From assembly GCF_902833905.1 (NCBI RefSeq), contig NZ_CADFGP010000019.1, positions 62,001-126,000 of the forward strand: 64,000 nt of DNA. The letters run 5' to 3'. Below, piece by piece: positions 17,099-25,741 of the stretch. The notes under the pieces were generated by a model. That model ran no database searches, was not told the origin of the DNA, and saw only the letters and a list, made by a program, of their open reading frames with translations. This DNA is from Paraburkholderia tuberum STM678. Its GTDB lineage: Bacteria; Pseudomonadota; Gammaproteobacteria; Burkholderiales; Burkholderiaceae. Each line of letters opens with the position of its first letter. The stretch's first letter is position 1. The position numbers and the translations under genes are program-made.

Positions 17099-17887
17099 AT
17101 GGCTCTACCCCACATCGATCTGCTGTACTCCGTCTCCGGCCTGTTCGTCGGCTTTCTGGTCGGGCTGACGGGCGTCGGCGGCGGCTCGCTGATGACGCCG
17201 ATCCTCGTCCTGCTGTTCAAGGTGCACCCTGCCACCGCGGTCGGCACCGACCTGCTGTACGCGGCCGCCACCAAGGCGACCGGCACGCTGGTGCACGGAC
17301 TGAAGGGCTCGGTCGACTGGCAGGTCACGCTGCGCCTCGCGGCCGGCAGCGTGCCCGCGGCGACCGTCACGCTGATCCTGCTGCATCGCTATGGAATGGA
17401 TACGCCTGGCGCGGGCCGGCTGATCCAGGTCGTGCTCGGCGCGGCGCTGCTGATTACCGCGATCGCGCTGGTGTTCCGTCCGCAGCTCGCGGCGCTCGGC
17501 GCGCGCAAGCAACGCGCGCCGAGCCAGGCACGCACGCTCGCGCTGACCATGCTGACCGGCGCGACCCTCGGCGTGCTGGTGTCGTTGACGTCGGTGGGCG
17601 CGGGTGCGATCGGCGTGACGGTGTTGATGCTGCTGTATCCGATGCTGCCGACGACGCGCATCGTCGGCTCCGACATCGCGCACGCGGTGCCGCTGACCTT
17701 GCTCGCGGGCGCCGGACATTGGCTGCTCGGCTCGATCGACTGGTCGATGCTGCTGTCGCTGCTGGTGGGATCGCTGCCCGGCATCGCGATCGGCAGCTAT
17801 CTGGCCTCGCGCGCGCCGGACGCGCTGCTGCGCAATCTGCTCGCCGCGACGCTAACGCTGGTCGGCGTGCGGCTGGTGTTGTCGTGA
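17099..17887 (+). CDS. TSUP-family (TauE/SafE) sulfite/organosulfur exporter
   Basis: 262-aa membrane protein with about eight hydrophobic segments. The duplicated TSUP signature is visible: first half VGFLVGLTGVGGGSLMTPIL, second half GVLVSLTSVGAGAIGVTVL, each followed by a G-x-D segment (VGTDLLYAAATK; VGSDIAHAVPLT). The ATG at 17099 puts the first segment near the N terminus; the frame is open upstream to 17054. Members export sulfite, sulfoacetate or similar anions, or import sulfate; the substrate cannot be told here. It lies alone between a LysE exporter and a small conserved gene. Confidence 0.9.
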   Translation: MALPHIDLLYSVSGLFVGFLVGLTGVGGGSLMTPILVLLFKVHPATAVGTDLLYAAATKATGTLVHGLKGSVDWQVTLRLAAGSVPAATVTLILLHRYGMDTPGAGRLIQVVLGAALLITAIALVFRPQLAALGARKQRAPSQARTLALTMLTGATLGVLVSLTSVGAGAIGVTVLMLLYPMLPTTRIVGSDIAHAVPLTLLAGAGHWLLGSIDWSMLLSLLVGSLPGIAIGSYLASRAPDALLRNLLAATLTLVGVRLVLS

Positions 17888-17928
17888 GGCGGTGAAGACG
17901 CGTCGAGCGCGCACGCCGCAACCCGTGT

Positions 17929-18177
17929 CTATTTGAAAAACCGGCAGGTCAGATCGGCCTCGAACTGCCTGACCCACTGACCGTGGCGGTCGTAATACGA
18001 CTGTGACCAGTTGCCGCGCCGCACGGTGACGACCCGCTCGTGCGCCGGCTCACCGGGTGCCACACTCGCGCTGATGTCGAAATGCGCGGGCGCGAAACCG
18101 TGTCGCGCGCACACCAGTTCGAATGCCGCGCGATCGCCGATCGGCAGATCGATATAGCGAAACAGCGTGGTTTCCAT
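17929..18177 (-). CDS. Small conserved hypothetical protein, 82 aa
   Basis: The ATG at 18177 follows a strong purine-rich ribosome site (GGGGGAGCCAAGGTC). The product METTLFRYIDLPIGDRAAFE... is a compact soluble protein with no signal, ending WVRQFEADLTCRFFK. Codon use matches neighbouring genes, so it is very likely real. I do not recognise a family or function. It is followed on the same strand side by an unrelated region and is convergent with the TSUP gene. Confidence 0.7.
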   Translation of the reverse strand: METTLFRYIDLPIGDRAAFELVCARHGFAPAHFDISASVAPGEPAHERVVTVRRGNWSQSYYDRHGQWVRQFEADLTCRFFK

Positions 18178-18350
18178 GACCTTGGCTCCCCCTTCCCTCT
18201 TGGTCACAGTACGCTTTGCGATGCGGCGGTAATGTGTCGCAGCGCACGAATCCGCGACGGCCGCGCCTCCATCAGGACCTGTGCGTGCGGCAAGCCGCAT
18301 TGCTGCGGTCCCGCAAACCTCGCGAGTGCCGCGCCATAAAACCGGCGGCG

Positions 18351-18380
18351 AAAAAAAAGCTCCGGCGATCATGCCAGAGC
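18351..18380 (-). terminator. Rho-independent terminator of the BON-domain gene
   Basis: On the minus strand an 8-bp stem (18373-18380 with 18359-18366, one wobble pair) with loop atgatc is followed by eight T (18358-18351). It lies 58 bp past the BON-domain gene stop. Confidence 0.75.
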
Positions 18381-18437
18381 CTCCAGGTTGACCACCGCGC
18401 GACGCGGGCCTTGCGGCGCCGCGCGCACGCGTACCGC

Positions 18438-18782
18438 TTACTGCTGCACCACTTTGAGCTTGTTCGACACTGACATTACGCCGTCGACACCCTTGGCGGC
18501 TTCGCCGGCCGCATCGATCTGTCCCTGGGTCGGCACCGAGCCGGTCAGCGTCACTGCGCCGCCGCGCGCGCGCACGGCGATGTGCGACACGTCGAGACCC
18601 TGGGTCTTCGTCAGCGCGTGGCGCACCTTACGGCCAAGTTCGTGATTCGCTGCCTTGCCGGCCTTGACGGCGGCTGCCGCCGACGCCGTATCGGTTGCCG
18701 GAGCGTTTTGGGCGTAGACGTTGCACGCCACCGCCATCGCCACCACCGGACCCAGTGCTTTCAGAAAACCGACCGTCTTCAT
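18438..18782 (-). CDS. BON-domain periplasmic protein
   Basis: 114 aa. Start at 18782 has AAGGAG upstream. A Sec signal peptide (residues 1 to about 24, FLKALGPVVAMAVACNVYA followed by Q) is followed by an Ala-rich linker and one BON domain from about residue 48: KVRHALTKTQGLDVSHIAVR, then GGAVTLTGSVPTQGQIDAAGEAAKGVDGVMSVSNKLKV. BON domains (as in OsmY) bind phospholipid or act in envelope stress. The gene has its own terminator (18351-18380) and looks monocistronic. Confidence 0.9.
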   Translation of the reverse strand: MKTVGFLKALGPVVAMAVACNVYAQNAPATDTASAAAAVKAGKAANHELGRKVRHALTKTQGLDVSHIAVRARGGAVTLTGSVPTQGQIDAAGEAAKGVDGVMSVSNKLKVVQQ

Positions 18783-19345
18783 AGCTCTCTTCTCCTTGGC
18801 TTCACATTGGACCGCATGAACAAGCGGCATTGTTACGACTACGGGCGGCCGTCATCGCGCGAACGCGCGCGTGAGCGACGGCCATCAACGGCTGTGACAC
18901 GATGTGCAAGAGGCGAGAGAGGCTGATTACCGGCAACCGGCAAACCGCGACGTCCGCCGACGCACCCGGTTCTTGTCCGTCTTGCCGGGTCGCGCCGCAA
19001 ACGTTGGATCGCGGTAGCGATGCACAATTTAATCTAGCCGGCACAGAAGCGCAAAGGATTTAGCGCGCGGCGTGGCGCGCCGACAGCGGGTGCGTCATGC
19101 GTGCCGGATAGAAGCAGACACGCTCCGTGGTCGCGCAAGAATTTGCACGGGCATCATGCCAGCGCTCATGCCGGCGTTCACCGCGGTGCTCACCATTTGT
19201 TACGCGTTTGTCGGCGTGACGGGCGGCTACGCGTTTCGCGGCCGCGCCAATCTCAGGTACCATCGGCGCGACGCGTGCTGGCGCGCGCCGCCCACGCCGC
19301 CTTCGCGCATTCGAGCCCGATCGACCGCCGCTTTCAGATGATCCG
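18783..19345. other. Intergenic region between divergent BON and TAXI genes
   Basis: 563 bp. It must hold the two divergent promoters. No frame in it shows a credible start, ribosome site and domain. A short AT-rich patch (19021-19035, caatttaatcta) is the best promoter-like stretch; nothing else stands out. Confidence 0.4.
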
Positions 19346-20749
19346 ATGAAGCCTGACACCGGCCGCACCCGCCCTACCCATCTCGTCGCCCGTTTTGTCG
19401 CGATCTCGTGGCGCGACCTGGCGGTCTCGTTCGGCCCGCTCGTGCTGCTCGTGATCGTCGCAATCTGGGCCGCCGTGCGGCTGATCCAACCCGCCCCGCC
19501 GAATACGCTGACGATTAGCGCCGGTCCCGTCGGCAGCACCTTCTGGATCGCCGCGCAGAAGTACAAGACGATCCTTGCGCGCAATCGCATTACGCTGAAC
19601 GTGCTGGCCTCGCAGGGCTCGCAGGAAAATCTGAAGCGGCTGTTGGACCCGAACGCGGACGTCGACGTCGGCTTCGTGCAGAGCGGCATCGCGCCCGCCG
19701 CGGTGGACAAGGACAAAAGCCTGATGTCGCTCGGCAGCGTCGCTTACGTGCCGCTCGCGATCTTCTACCGCGGCGCCCCCGTCGACTGGCTGTCCGGGTT
19801 CAAGGGCGAACGCCTCGCGATCGGCCCCGAGGGCAGCGGCACGCGCGAACTCGCGCTCGCGCTGCTGAAGGCCAACGGCATCGTGCCGGGCGGTCCGACC
19901 CAACTGCTGCCGCTGACGGGCGACGCCGCCGCCGACGCGCTGATCGACGGCACGATCGACGCGACCTTCCTCGCGGGCGACTCGGCGCAGCCGGCCGTGA
20001 TGGGTAAGCTCTACCGCACGCAGAACGTGCGCTTCTACGATTTTTCGCAGGCCGACGCGTACACGCGCCGCTTTCCGTACCTGACGCAGCTGAAGGTGCC
20101 GATGGGCGCCTTCGACCTCGGCAAGAACCTGCCGGCGAACTCGATCAGCATCGTCGCGCCGACCGCCGAGCTGATCGCGCGCGATTCGCTGCATCCGGCG
20201 CTGTCCGATCTGCTGATCGAAGCCGCGCGCGAGGTGCACGGCGGCGCGACGACGTTGCAGCGCGCCGGCGAATTCCCCGCCCCGCTCGCGCACGACTTCC
20301 CGCTTTCGGACGACGCCGCGCGCTACTACAAGTCGGGCAAGAGCTTCCTGTACCGAACGCTGCCGTTCTGGATCGCGAGTCTCGCGGACCGCCTGCTGGT
20401 GATCATCGTGCCGCTGATCGTGCTGCTGGTGCCGGCGCTGCGCATCGTGCCCGGGTTGTACGCGTGGCGCGTCAAATCGCGCATCTATCGCTGGTATGGC
20501 GCGCTGATCGCGATCGAGCGCAGCGCGCTCGGCGAACATGCGTCGGCCGAACGCGCGTCGCTGATCGAGCGGCTCGACGCGATCGAAGACTCGGTCAACG
20601 GCATGAAGATGCCGCTCGCGTACGCGGACCAGTTCTACGTGCTGCGCGAGCACATCGGCTTCGTGCGGCGGCGGCTCACGGAAAGCCGCGACACGCAGGG
20701 CGGGCTGGACGAGGTCGACGAGCTGGCGGCCGATAAAGTCAAAGGCTGA
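19346..20749 (+). CDS. TAXI-family TRAP transporter solute-binding subunit, membrane-anchored
   Basis: 467 aa. An N-terminal membrane segment (FGPLVLLVIVAIWAAVRLI, about residues 29-47) is followed by a TAXI binding domain (NTLTISAGPVGSTFWIAAQK, ADVDVGFVQSGIA, RLAIGPEGSGTRELALALL, DATFLAGDSAQPAV). Unlike classical periplasmic TAXI proteins it has a second membrane segment near residues 350-372 (LLVIIVPLIVLLVPALRIVPG) and a cytoplasmic Arg/Glu-rich tail of about 90 residues. No DctQM permease gene is adjacent, so it may be a sensor-like or orphan subunit. Ligand unknown. Confidence 0.87.
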   Translation: MKPDTGRTRPTHLVARFVAISWRDLAVSFGPLVLLVIVAIWAAVRLIQPAPPNTLTISAGPVGSTFWIAAQKYKTILARNRITLNVLASQGSQENLKRLLDPNADVDVGFVQSGIAPAAVDKDKSLMSLGSVAYVPLAIFYRGAPVDWLSGFKGERLAIGPEGSGTRELALALLKANGIVPGGPTQLLPLTGDAAADALIDGTIDATFLAGDSAQPAVMGKLYRTQNVRFYDFSQADAYTRRFPYLTQLKVPMGAFDLGKNLPANSISIVAPTAELIARDSLHPALSDLLIEAAREVHGGATTLQRAGEFPAPLAHDFPLSDDAARYYKSGKSFLYRTLPFWIASLADRLLVIIVPLIVLLVPALRIVPGLYAWRVKSRIYRWYGALIAIERSALGEHASAERASLIERLDAIEDSVNGMKMPLAYADQFYVLREHIGFVRRRLTESRDTQGGLDEVDELAADKVKG

Positions 20750-20909
20750 GCGCCTCTGACGACTCCGCCGGAACCTACGCCCACCGACCGCCACCAGGGG
20801 ATATCGACCGATGCAAGCCGGGACCGCACCGCGTAAGATCGCTACAATTTTGATGAGGTAACGGACGCACCGTCCGCATCGTCCGACACAGGCAATCCGG
20901 GAGACATTT

Positions 20910-21566
20910 ATGACCGTTGGCATCGACGCCCAACAGCGGCAGTGGTTTTACGATTTCGTCTCGCCGTTCACCTACCTGTTGCTCGAGCAATACGACAAAT
21001 GGCCCGGCTTCGACTTCGCGTTCACGCCGGTCGTGCTGAACGATCTGTATCGCCACTGGGGCCAGCGCTCCGCGTACAGCGTGCCCGCCAAGCGCACCTT
21101 CATGTACCGGCACGCGCTGTTTCGCGCGGAGCAGCTCGGCATTCCGTACAAAATGCCGCCCGCCCATCCGTTCGATTCGATCAAACCGCTGCTGCTCGCG
21201 ACCGCCGCGAACGGCGACGTGCAATTCGTGCGCGAGATTTTCCGCTTCATCTGGCGCGAGGGGCGCGATCCGTCGAGCGACGAAGCGTTCGCCGAGCTGT
21301 GCGAGCGCGTCGGCAAGCCGGACGGCCCGGAACTGATCCAGGACGAAGCCGTGCAGGCGCAATTGCAGCGCAATACCGCCGATGCGGTCGAACTCGGCGT
21401 CTATGGCGTGCCGACGTTCCGTCTGAACGATCAGCTGTTCTGGGGCGAGGACGCGCTGCCGATGGTGCTGTACTGTGCGCGCACGCCGAACTGGCTCGAA
21501 TCGCGCGAGGTGAAGCGGATCAGTTCGCTACCGTGGGGGCTGCCGGACAAACCAACACCGGCATAA
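20910..21566 (+). CDS. 2-hydroxychromene-2-carboxylate isomerase family protein (DsbA-like fold)
   Basis: 218 aa. GGGAGA precedes the ATG. The N-terminal FYDFVSPFTYLLLEQ matches the HCCA isomerase / kappa-class GST start with the catalytic Ser, and the C-terminal VELGVYGVPTFRLNDQLFWGED matches the thioredoxin-fold cis-Pro region and the GxD end of the family. In naphthalene catabolism this enzyme uses glutathione to isomerise 2-hydroxychromene-2-carboxylate, but most genomic members have other unknown glutathione-linked roles. No aromatic-ring pathway gene is adjacent. Confidence 0.88.
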   Translation: MTVGIDAQQRQWFYDFVSPFTYLLLEQYDKWPGFDFAFTPVVLNDLYRHWGQRSAYSVPAKRTFMYRHALFRAEQLGIPYKMPPAHPFDSIKPLLLATAANGDVQFVREIFRFIWREGRDPSSDEAFAELCERVGKPDGPELIQDEAVQAQLQRNTADAVELGVYGVPTFRLNDQLFWGEDALPMVLYCARTPNWLESREVKRISSLPWGLPDKPTPA

Positions 21567-21766
21567 CACGGCGGCCGCTGCGGGCCGCGCCCTGGTTGCG
21601 GCTTCGGCCCGAACGAATCGATGCCGGCAGGCGTCGCGCTGATGCCGGCCATACCGTGCCCGCTATGCCGCCGAAGCGCAAACGCGCCTAAGGTTAAGCT
21701 TTCGCACCCCACGCGCGCGCCGCGCGGCGAGCTCATCGGCAGCGCCCGCGCCACCACGCTTCGATC

Positions 21767-22717
21767 ATGGACGACACCGCCGCCTCACTCGATATCTGGC
21801 TCGTGCGCGTGCTGCGCACGCTGCTCGTCGAGCGCAGCGTCACGCAGACCGCGTTGCGGCTGAACCAGACCCAGCCCGCGATCAGCACCGCGCTGCGCAA
21901 GCTGCGCGACACGCTCGGCGATCCGATTCTGGTGCGCGGCAAGTCGGGTATGGTGCCGACCGAATACGGCGAGTCGCTGCTCGCGGCCGCGCAGCGCGTG
22001 TTGCGCGATGTCGATTTCGTCGCGACGCCGCATGGCGATTTCGACCCGGGCCGCTCGCGCCGCACTTTTCGCGTCGCCGCGCCCGACTATCTGAACGACT
22101 TCTTCATGCCGACCGTGATCGCGCGGTTTCGCGAAGCGGCGCCGCATGCGCGGCTCGAAATCGAATCGCTGGGGCCGCTGCTCGATCATTCGGCCGCGCT
22201 CGACGCCGGCGAACTCGATCTGGTGATCGGCAACTGGCCGAAGCCCGATCCGCGCTTCGAGCGCAGCGACCTGTTCGCCGATACCGTCGTGTGCATGATG
22301 CGCGCGGACCATCCGCTGACACACGAGCCGCTCACCCGCGAAGCCTATCTGGCCGCGCCGCATCTCGCGCCGACACCCTACAGCGGCGCGCGCGGCGGCG
22401 CGATCGATACCGGCTTCGCGCGGGCGAAGGCGAGCCGGCGCATCGTCGCGACGCTGCCCTACTTCGGCCTCGTCGCGCAGACGCTACTGCAATCGGATCT
22501 GATCTTCACGACGACGCGGCGCTTCGCGATGCACTACGCGAGCATGTTGCCGCTCGCGGTCGTCGACGTGCCGATCGCGTTTCCGCGCATCCGCTGCTAT
22601 CAGTTGTGGCATCCGCAGCCGGATCGACCGAGCGATATCGGCTGGCTGAGGACGTTGATGTCCGAGGTGTCGGGTGAGCTGGTCGCGCGCAAGCCCCCGT
22701 TGCGCCGTATGGCCTAA
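21767..22717 (+). CDS. LysR-family transcriptional regulator
   Basis: 316 aa. The N-terminal winged helix-turn-helix reads LVRVLRTLLVERSVTQTALR then NQTQPAISTALRKLRDTLGD, like the NodD/SyrM branch of LysR proteins, followed by FRVAAPDYLNDFFMPTVIAR and a substrate-binding domain. Its stop (22715-22717) overlaps the stop of the convergent xdhC by 3 bases (22715-22717), so the two genes end on each other. A link to purine catabolism is possible from position but not shown. Confidence 0.88.
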   Translation: MDDTAASLDIWLVRVLRTLLVERSVTQTALRLNQTQPAISTALRKLRDTLGDPILVRGKSGMVPTEYGESLLAAAQRVLRDVDFVATPHGDFDPGRSRRTFRVAAPDYLNDFFMPTVIARFREAAPHARLEIESLGPLLDHSAALDAGELDLVIGNWPKPDPRFERSDLFADTVVCMMRADHPLTHEPLTREAYLAAPHLAPTPYSGARGGAIDTGFARAKASRRIVATLPYFGLVAQTLLQSDLIFTTTRRFAMHYASMLPLAVVDVPIAFPRIRCYQLWHPQPDRPSDIGWLRTLMSEVSGELVARKPPLRRMA

Positions 22718-23304
22718 ACCGTGATCTGCTCCGTTGCGCGGACGTGGCTCGCGGCTTGCCCCAACGCATGAACCGTCGCGGCCTGCCGTGTCCTCAGTCG
22801 CAGCAGTTGCGCGCACACCGCAATCGCGATCGCGGCGGGCGCCTTGTCGACGATCCCTTCGACGCCGATCGGGCAGGTCATCTCCGCGAGCCGCTCCAAC
22901 TCCACGCCTCGTTCGAGCAGTCGCCGCTCGAACTTCACGCGCTTCGTGTTCGAGCCGATCATGCCGAAGTAGCTGAAATCACGCCGTCGCATGATGCTCG
23001 AGGCCAGCGAAAAATCGAGCGCATGGTTGTGCGTCATCACCAGAAACCACGCGCCGGGCGGCGCCGCGTCGACGATCGCCTCGGGCGTGTCGGTCGCTTC
23101 GACCTGCACGTTGGGCGGCGTTTCGTCGGGGAACAGCTCGTCGCGTTCGTCGACCCACTGGACCACGCACGGCAGGCTGCCAAGCAGATGCGCCAGCGCA
23201 TGGCCGACGTGTCCCGCGCCGAACAGCACGATGTGCATCGGCGCCGGCCGCGGTGCAAGCTCGGGTCCGCTCCCGCCCGGAGAACAATTCAGGCGTGCTT
23301 CCAT
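22714..23304 (-). CDS. xdhC: XdhC, Moco-insertion factor for xanthine dehydrogenase, lacking the N-terminal domain
   Basis: 196 aa; it carries the C-terminal Rossmann domain of XdhC (HIVLFGAGHVGHALAHLLGS, WVDERDELFPDE, LVMTHNHALDFSL, FGMIGSNTKRVKFERRL, EMTCPIGVEGI). XdhC proteins are normally about 300 or more residues with an N-terminal XdhC/CoxI domain; here only 22 residues precede the Rossmann domain, and the 31 bp back to the xdhB stop leave no room for it. The ATG at 23304 keeps a well-spaced GGGAG. The start MEARLN resembles the usual N terminus joined directly to the linker, suggesting an in-frame internal deletion. XdhC binds and inserts the molybdenum cofactor into XdhB; whether this form works is unclear. 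Confidence 0.85.
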   Translation of the reverse strand: MEARLNCSPGGSGPELAPRPAPMHIVLFGAGHVGHALAHLLGSLPCVVQWVDERDELFPDETPPNVQVEATDTPEAIVDAAPPGAWFLVMTHNHALDFSLASSIMRRRDFSYFGMIGSNTKRVKFERRLLERGVELERLAEMTCPIGVEGIVDKAPAAIAIAVCAQLLRLRTRQAATVHALGQAASHVRATEQITV

Positions 23305-23335
23305 ATTGCGCTCCCAACTCGTTTGCCAGTCGCCA

Positions 23336-25705
23336 TCACGCCTGCCGCGCGGCCGCCGTCGCGGCCCGCACCGCGCCGACCGCTTTCAGGATTTCCTCGC
23401 TGGTCGCGGGCGCATTGAGCGGCGGATTGACCTGATGGCCGCCGACCGCCGACACCGCGTCGCGTACCGCGAAAAACACCGAGAACGGCAGCAGCAGCGG
23501 CGGCTCGCCGGTCGCTTTCGAACGATGGATGCTGTCCTCCGCGTTACGGTTCCTGAACAGCCTGACATTAAAAACCGGCGGCACGTCGTTGACGGTCGGG
23601 ATCTTGTACGTCGAGGGCGCGTGCGTCATCAGCTTGCCGCCCGCGTCCCACCACAGCTCCTCGGTGGTGAGCCAGCCCATGCCCTGAATGAACGCGCCTT
23701 CCACCTGGCCGACGTCGAGCGCCGGATTCAGCGAGGCGCCGACGTCGTGCAGCGCATCGGCGCGCAGCACGCGCATTTCGCCGGTCAGCGTGTCGATTAC
23801 GACTTCCGATACCGCCGCGCCATACGAGTAGTAGTAGAACGGCCGTCCTTGCAGCTTCGACTGATCCCAGTAGAGCTTCGGTGTCGCGTAGAAGCCGTCG
23901 GACCACAACTGGATGCGCGCGAGATAAGCCTTCGCGACCACTTCCTCGAACCGCACGGCGACCTCGCCGACCATCACGCGATCATGCGCGAAGCGCACGT
24001 CCCGCGGGTTCACGCTGCCCGCGCCGAAGCGCTCGGCCGCGAACGCGGCGAGCCGCTCGCGCAATTGGCGCGCGGCGTCCTGCGCGGCTTTGCCGTTCAG
24101 GTCGGACCCGGTCGACGCGGCCGTCGCAGACGTATTGGCGACCTTGCTGGTATCGGTCGCGGTCACCCGAATCCGGTTGAAGCCGACGCCGAGTTCATGC
24201 GCGACGACCTGCGCGACCTTCGTGTTCAGCCCCTGGCCCATTTCGGTGCCGCCGTGGTTCACGAGCACCGAGCCGTCGGTGTAGATATGCACGAGCGCGC
24301 CGGCCTGGTTGAAGTGCGTGACGTTGAACGCGATGCCGAACTTGACCGGCGTGAGTGCCAGGCCCTTCTTCAGGATCTCGTTGTTCGCGTTGAATGCGTC
24401 GATCTCCTTGCGGCGCGCGCGATAGTCGCTGGTCGCTTCGAGCTCGTCGATCAGCTCGTGAATCACGTTGTCTTCGACCACCTGGCCGTACGGCGTCTGG
24501 TTGCGTTCGGTCTTGCCGTAGAGATTGCGGCGGCGCACGTCGAGCGCATCGACGCCGCACGAGCGCGCGACGTTGTCGAGGATGTACTCGATCGCGAACG
24601 CGCCCTGCGGGCCGCCGAAGCCGCGAAACGCCGTGTTCGACTGCGTGTTGGTCTTGCCGCAGAAGCCGTCGATCGAGACGTCCGACAGCCAGTACGCGTT
24701 GTCGAAGTGGCACAGCGCGCGCGTCATCACCGGGCCCGACAGGTCGGCGGAAAAGCCGCAGCGCGAGGTCATGTCGACCGCGACGCCTTCGATCACGCCC
24801 TCTGCGTCGTAGCCGACTTCGTACGTGTAGTGGAAATCGTGACGCTTGCCGGTCACCATCATGTCGTCGTCGCGATCCGGGCGCAGCTTGACCGGGCACA
24901 GCAGCTTCCACGCGGCGAGCGCGGCGCAGCACGCGAACAGCGCCGACTGCGATTCCTTGCCGCCGAAACCGCCACCCATGCGCCGGCATTCGATCAATAC
25001 GTTATGCGATGCAACGCCCAACGTGTGCGCGACGAGGTGCTGCATTTCGGTCGGATGCTGGGTCGAGCAGTAGACGTGCATGCCGTCGTCGTCCTTCGGC
25101 ACCGCGTACGAGATCTGCCCTTCCAGATAGAACTGCTCCTGGCCGCCGAGCCACATCTCACCGGCCGCGCGATGCGCGGCACGCGCGATCTTCGTGCCGG
25201 CGTCGCCGCGCGCGAGCTTCATCGGCGGCAGCACGAACTGGTTCGCGGCGCGCGCCTGCTGCGCGCTCAGCACCGCCGGCAGTTCCTCGTAGACCACCTC
25301 GGCGCGCCGTGCGCCGAGACGCGCCGCCTCGTGCGACGTCGCGACCACGATCAGCATCGGCTGGCCGACGTATTGCACGACGCCGTCGGCGAGGATCGGA
25401 TCGTCGCCATGAACGATCGGGCCGACGTCGTTGACGCCGGGGATGTCGTCGGCGGTGAAGACCGCGACGACGCCGGGCGTCGCGCGCACCCTGTCGAGCG
25501 CGATCGAGACGATCTTCGCGTGCGCCTTCGACGACAGTCCCAGCGCCGCGTGCAGCGTGCCGGCCAGCTCGGGAATGTCGTCGGTGTAGGTCGCGCGGCC
25601 GCTTACGTGCAGATGCGCGGACTCGTGCGGACGCGACACGTGCACCTGGGTGAAGTCGTCGAGTTCCTGAACCTCTTTCAGGAACGGTTCGGCTTGCTGG
25701 TTCAT
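23336..25705 (-). CDS. xdhB: Xanthine dehydrogenase, molybdopterin-binding subunit
   Basis: 789 aa, full length. Catalytic subunit that oxidises hypoxanthine and xanthine to urate at the molybdenum centre. Family blocks are present: GRATYTDDIPELAGTLHAAL near the N terminus, YLEGQISYAVP, the Moco-binding RRMGGGFGGKESQS and FRGFGGPQGAFAIE, NHGGTEMGQGLNTKVAQV, and the base-catalyst Glu734 in TGEPPLLLPFSVFFA. ATG at 25705 lies 36 bp past the xdhA stop, and xdhC follows 31 bp downstream, so xdhABC is one operon. No odd features. Confidence 0.96.
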   Translation of the reverse strand: MNQQAEPFLKEVQELDDFTQVHVSRPHESAHLHVSGRATYTDDIPELAGTLHAALGLSSKAHAKIVSIALDRVRATPGVVAVFTADDIPGVNDVGPIVHGDDPILADGVVQYVGQPMLIVVATSHEAARLGARRAEVVYEELPAVLSAQQARAANQFVLPPMKLARGDAGTKIARAAHRAAGEMWLGGQEQFYLEGQISYAVPKDDDGMHVYCSTQHPTEMQHLVAHTLGVASHNVLIECRRMGGGFGGKESQSALFACCAALAAWKLLCPVKLRPDRDDDMMVTGKRHDFHYTYEVGYDAEGVIEGVAVDMTSRCGFSADLSGPVMTRALCHFDNAYWLSDVSIDGFCGKTNTQSNTAFRGFGGPQGAFAIEYILDNVARSCGVDALDVRRRNLYGKTERNQTPYGQVVEDNVIHELIDELEATSDYRARRKEIDAFNANNEILKKGLALTPVKFGIAFNVTHFNQAGALVHIYTDGSVLVNHGGTEMGQGLNTKVAQVVAHELGVGFNRIRVTATDTSKVANTSATAASTGSDLNGKAAQDAARQLRERLAAFAAERFGAGSVNPRDVRFAHDRVMVGEVAVRFEEVVAKAYLARIQLWSDGFYATPKLYWDQSKLQGRPFYYYSYGAAVSEVVIDTLTGEMRVLRADALHDVGASLNPALDVGQVEGAFIQGMGWLTTEELWWDAGGKLMTHAPSTYKIPTVNDVPPVFNVRLFRNRNAEDSIHRSKATGEPPLLLPFSVFFAVRDAVSAVGGHQVNPPLNAPATSEEILKAVGAVRAATAAARQA

Positions 25706-25741
25706 GGTTGTGTTCTCCGTATCCTCGGGGACGCGCGGCGC

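Noticed and set aside
19060..19716. Minus-strand 218-codon frame upstream of and antisense to the TAXI gene
   Set aside because: Mostly antisense to a well-supported gene; the part outside it has no ribosome site or domain.
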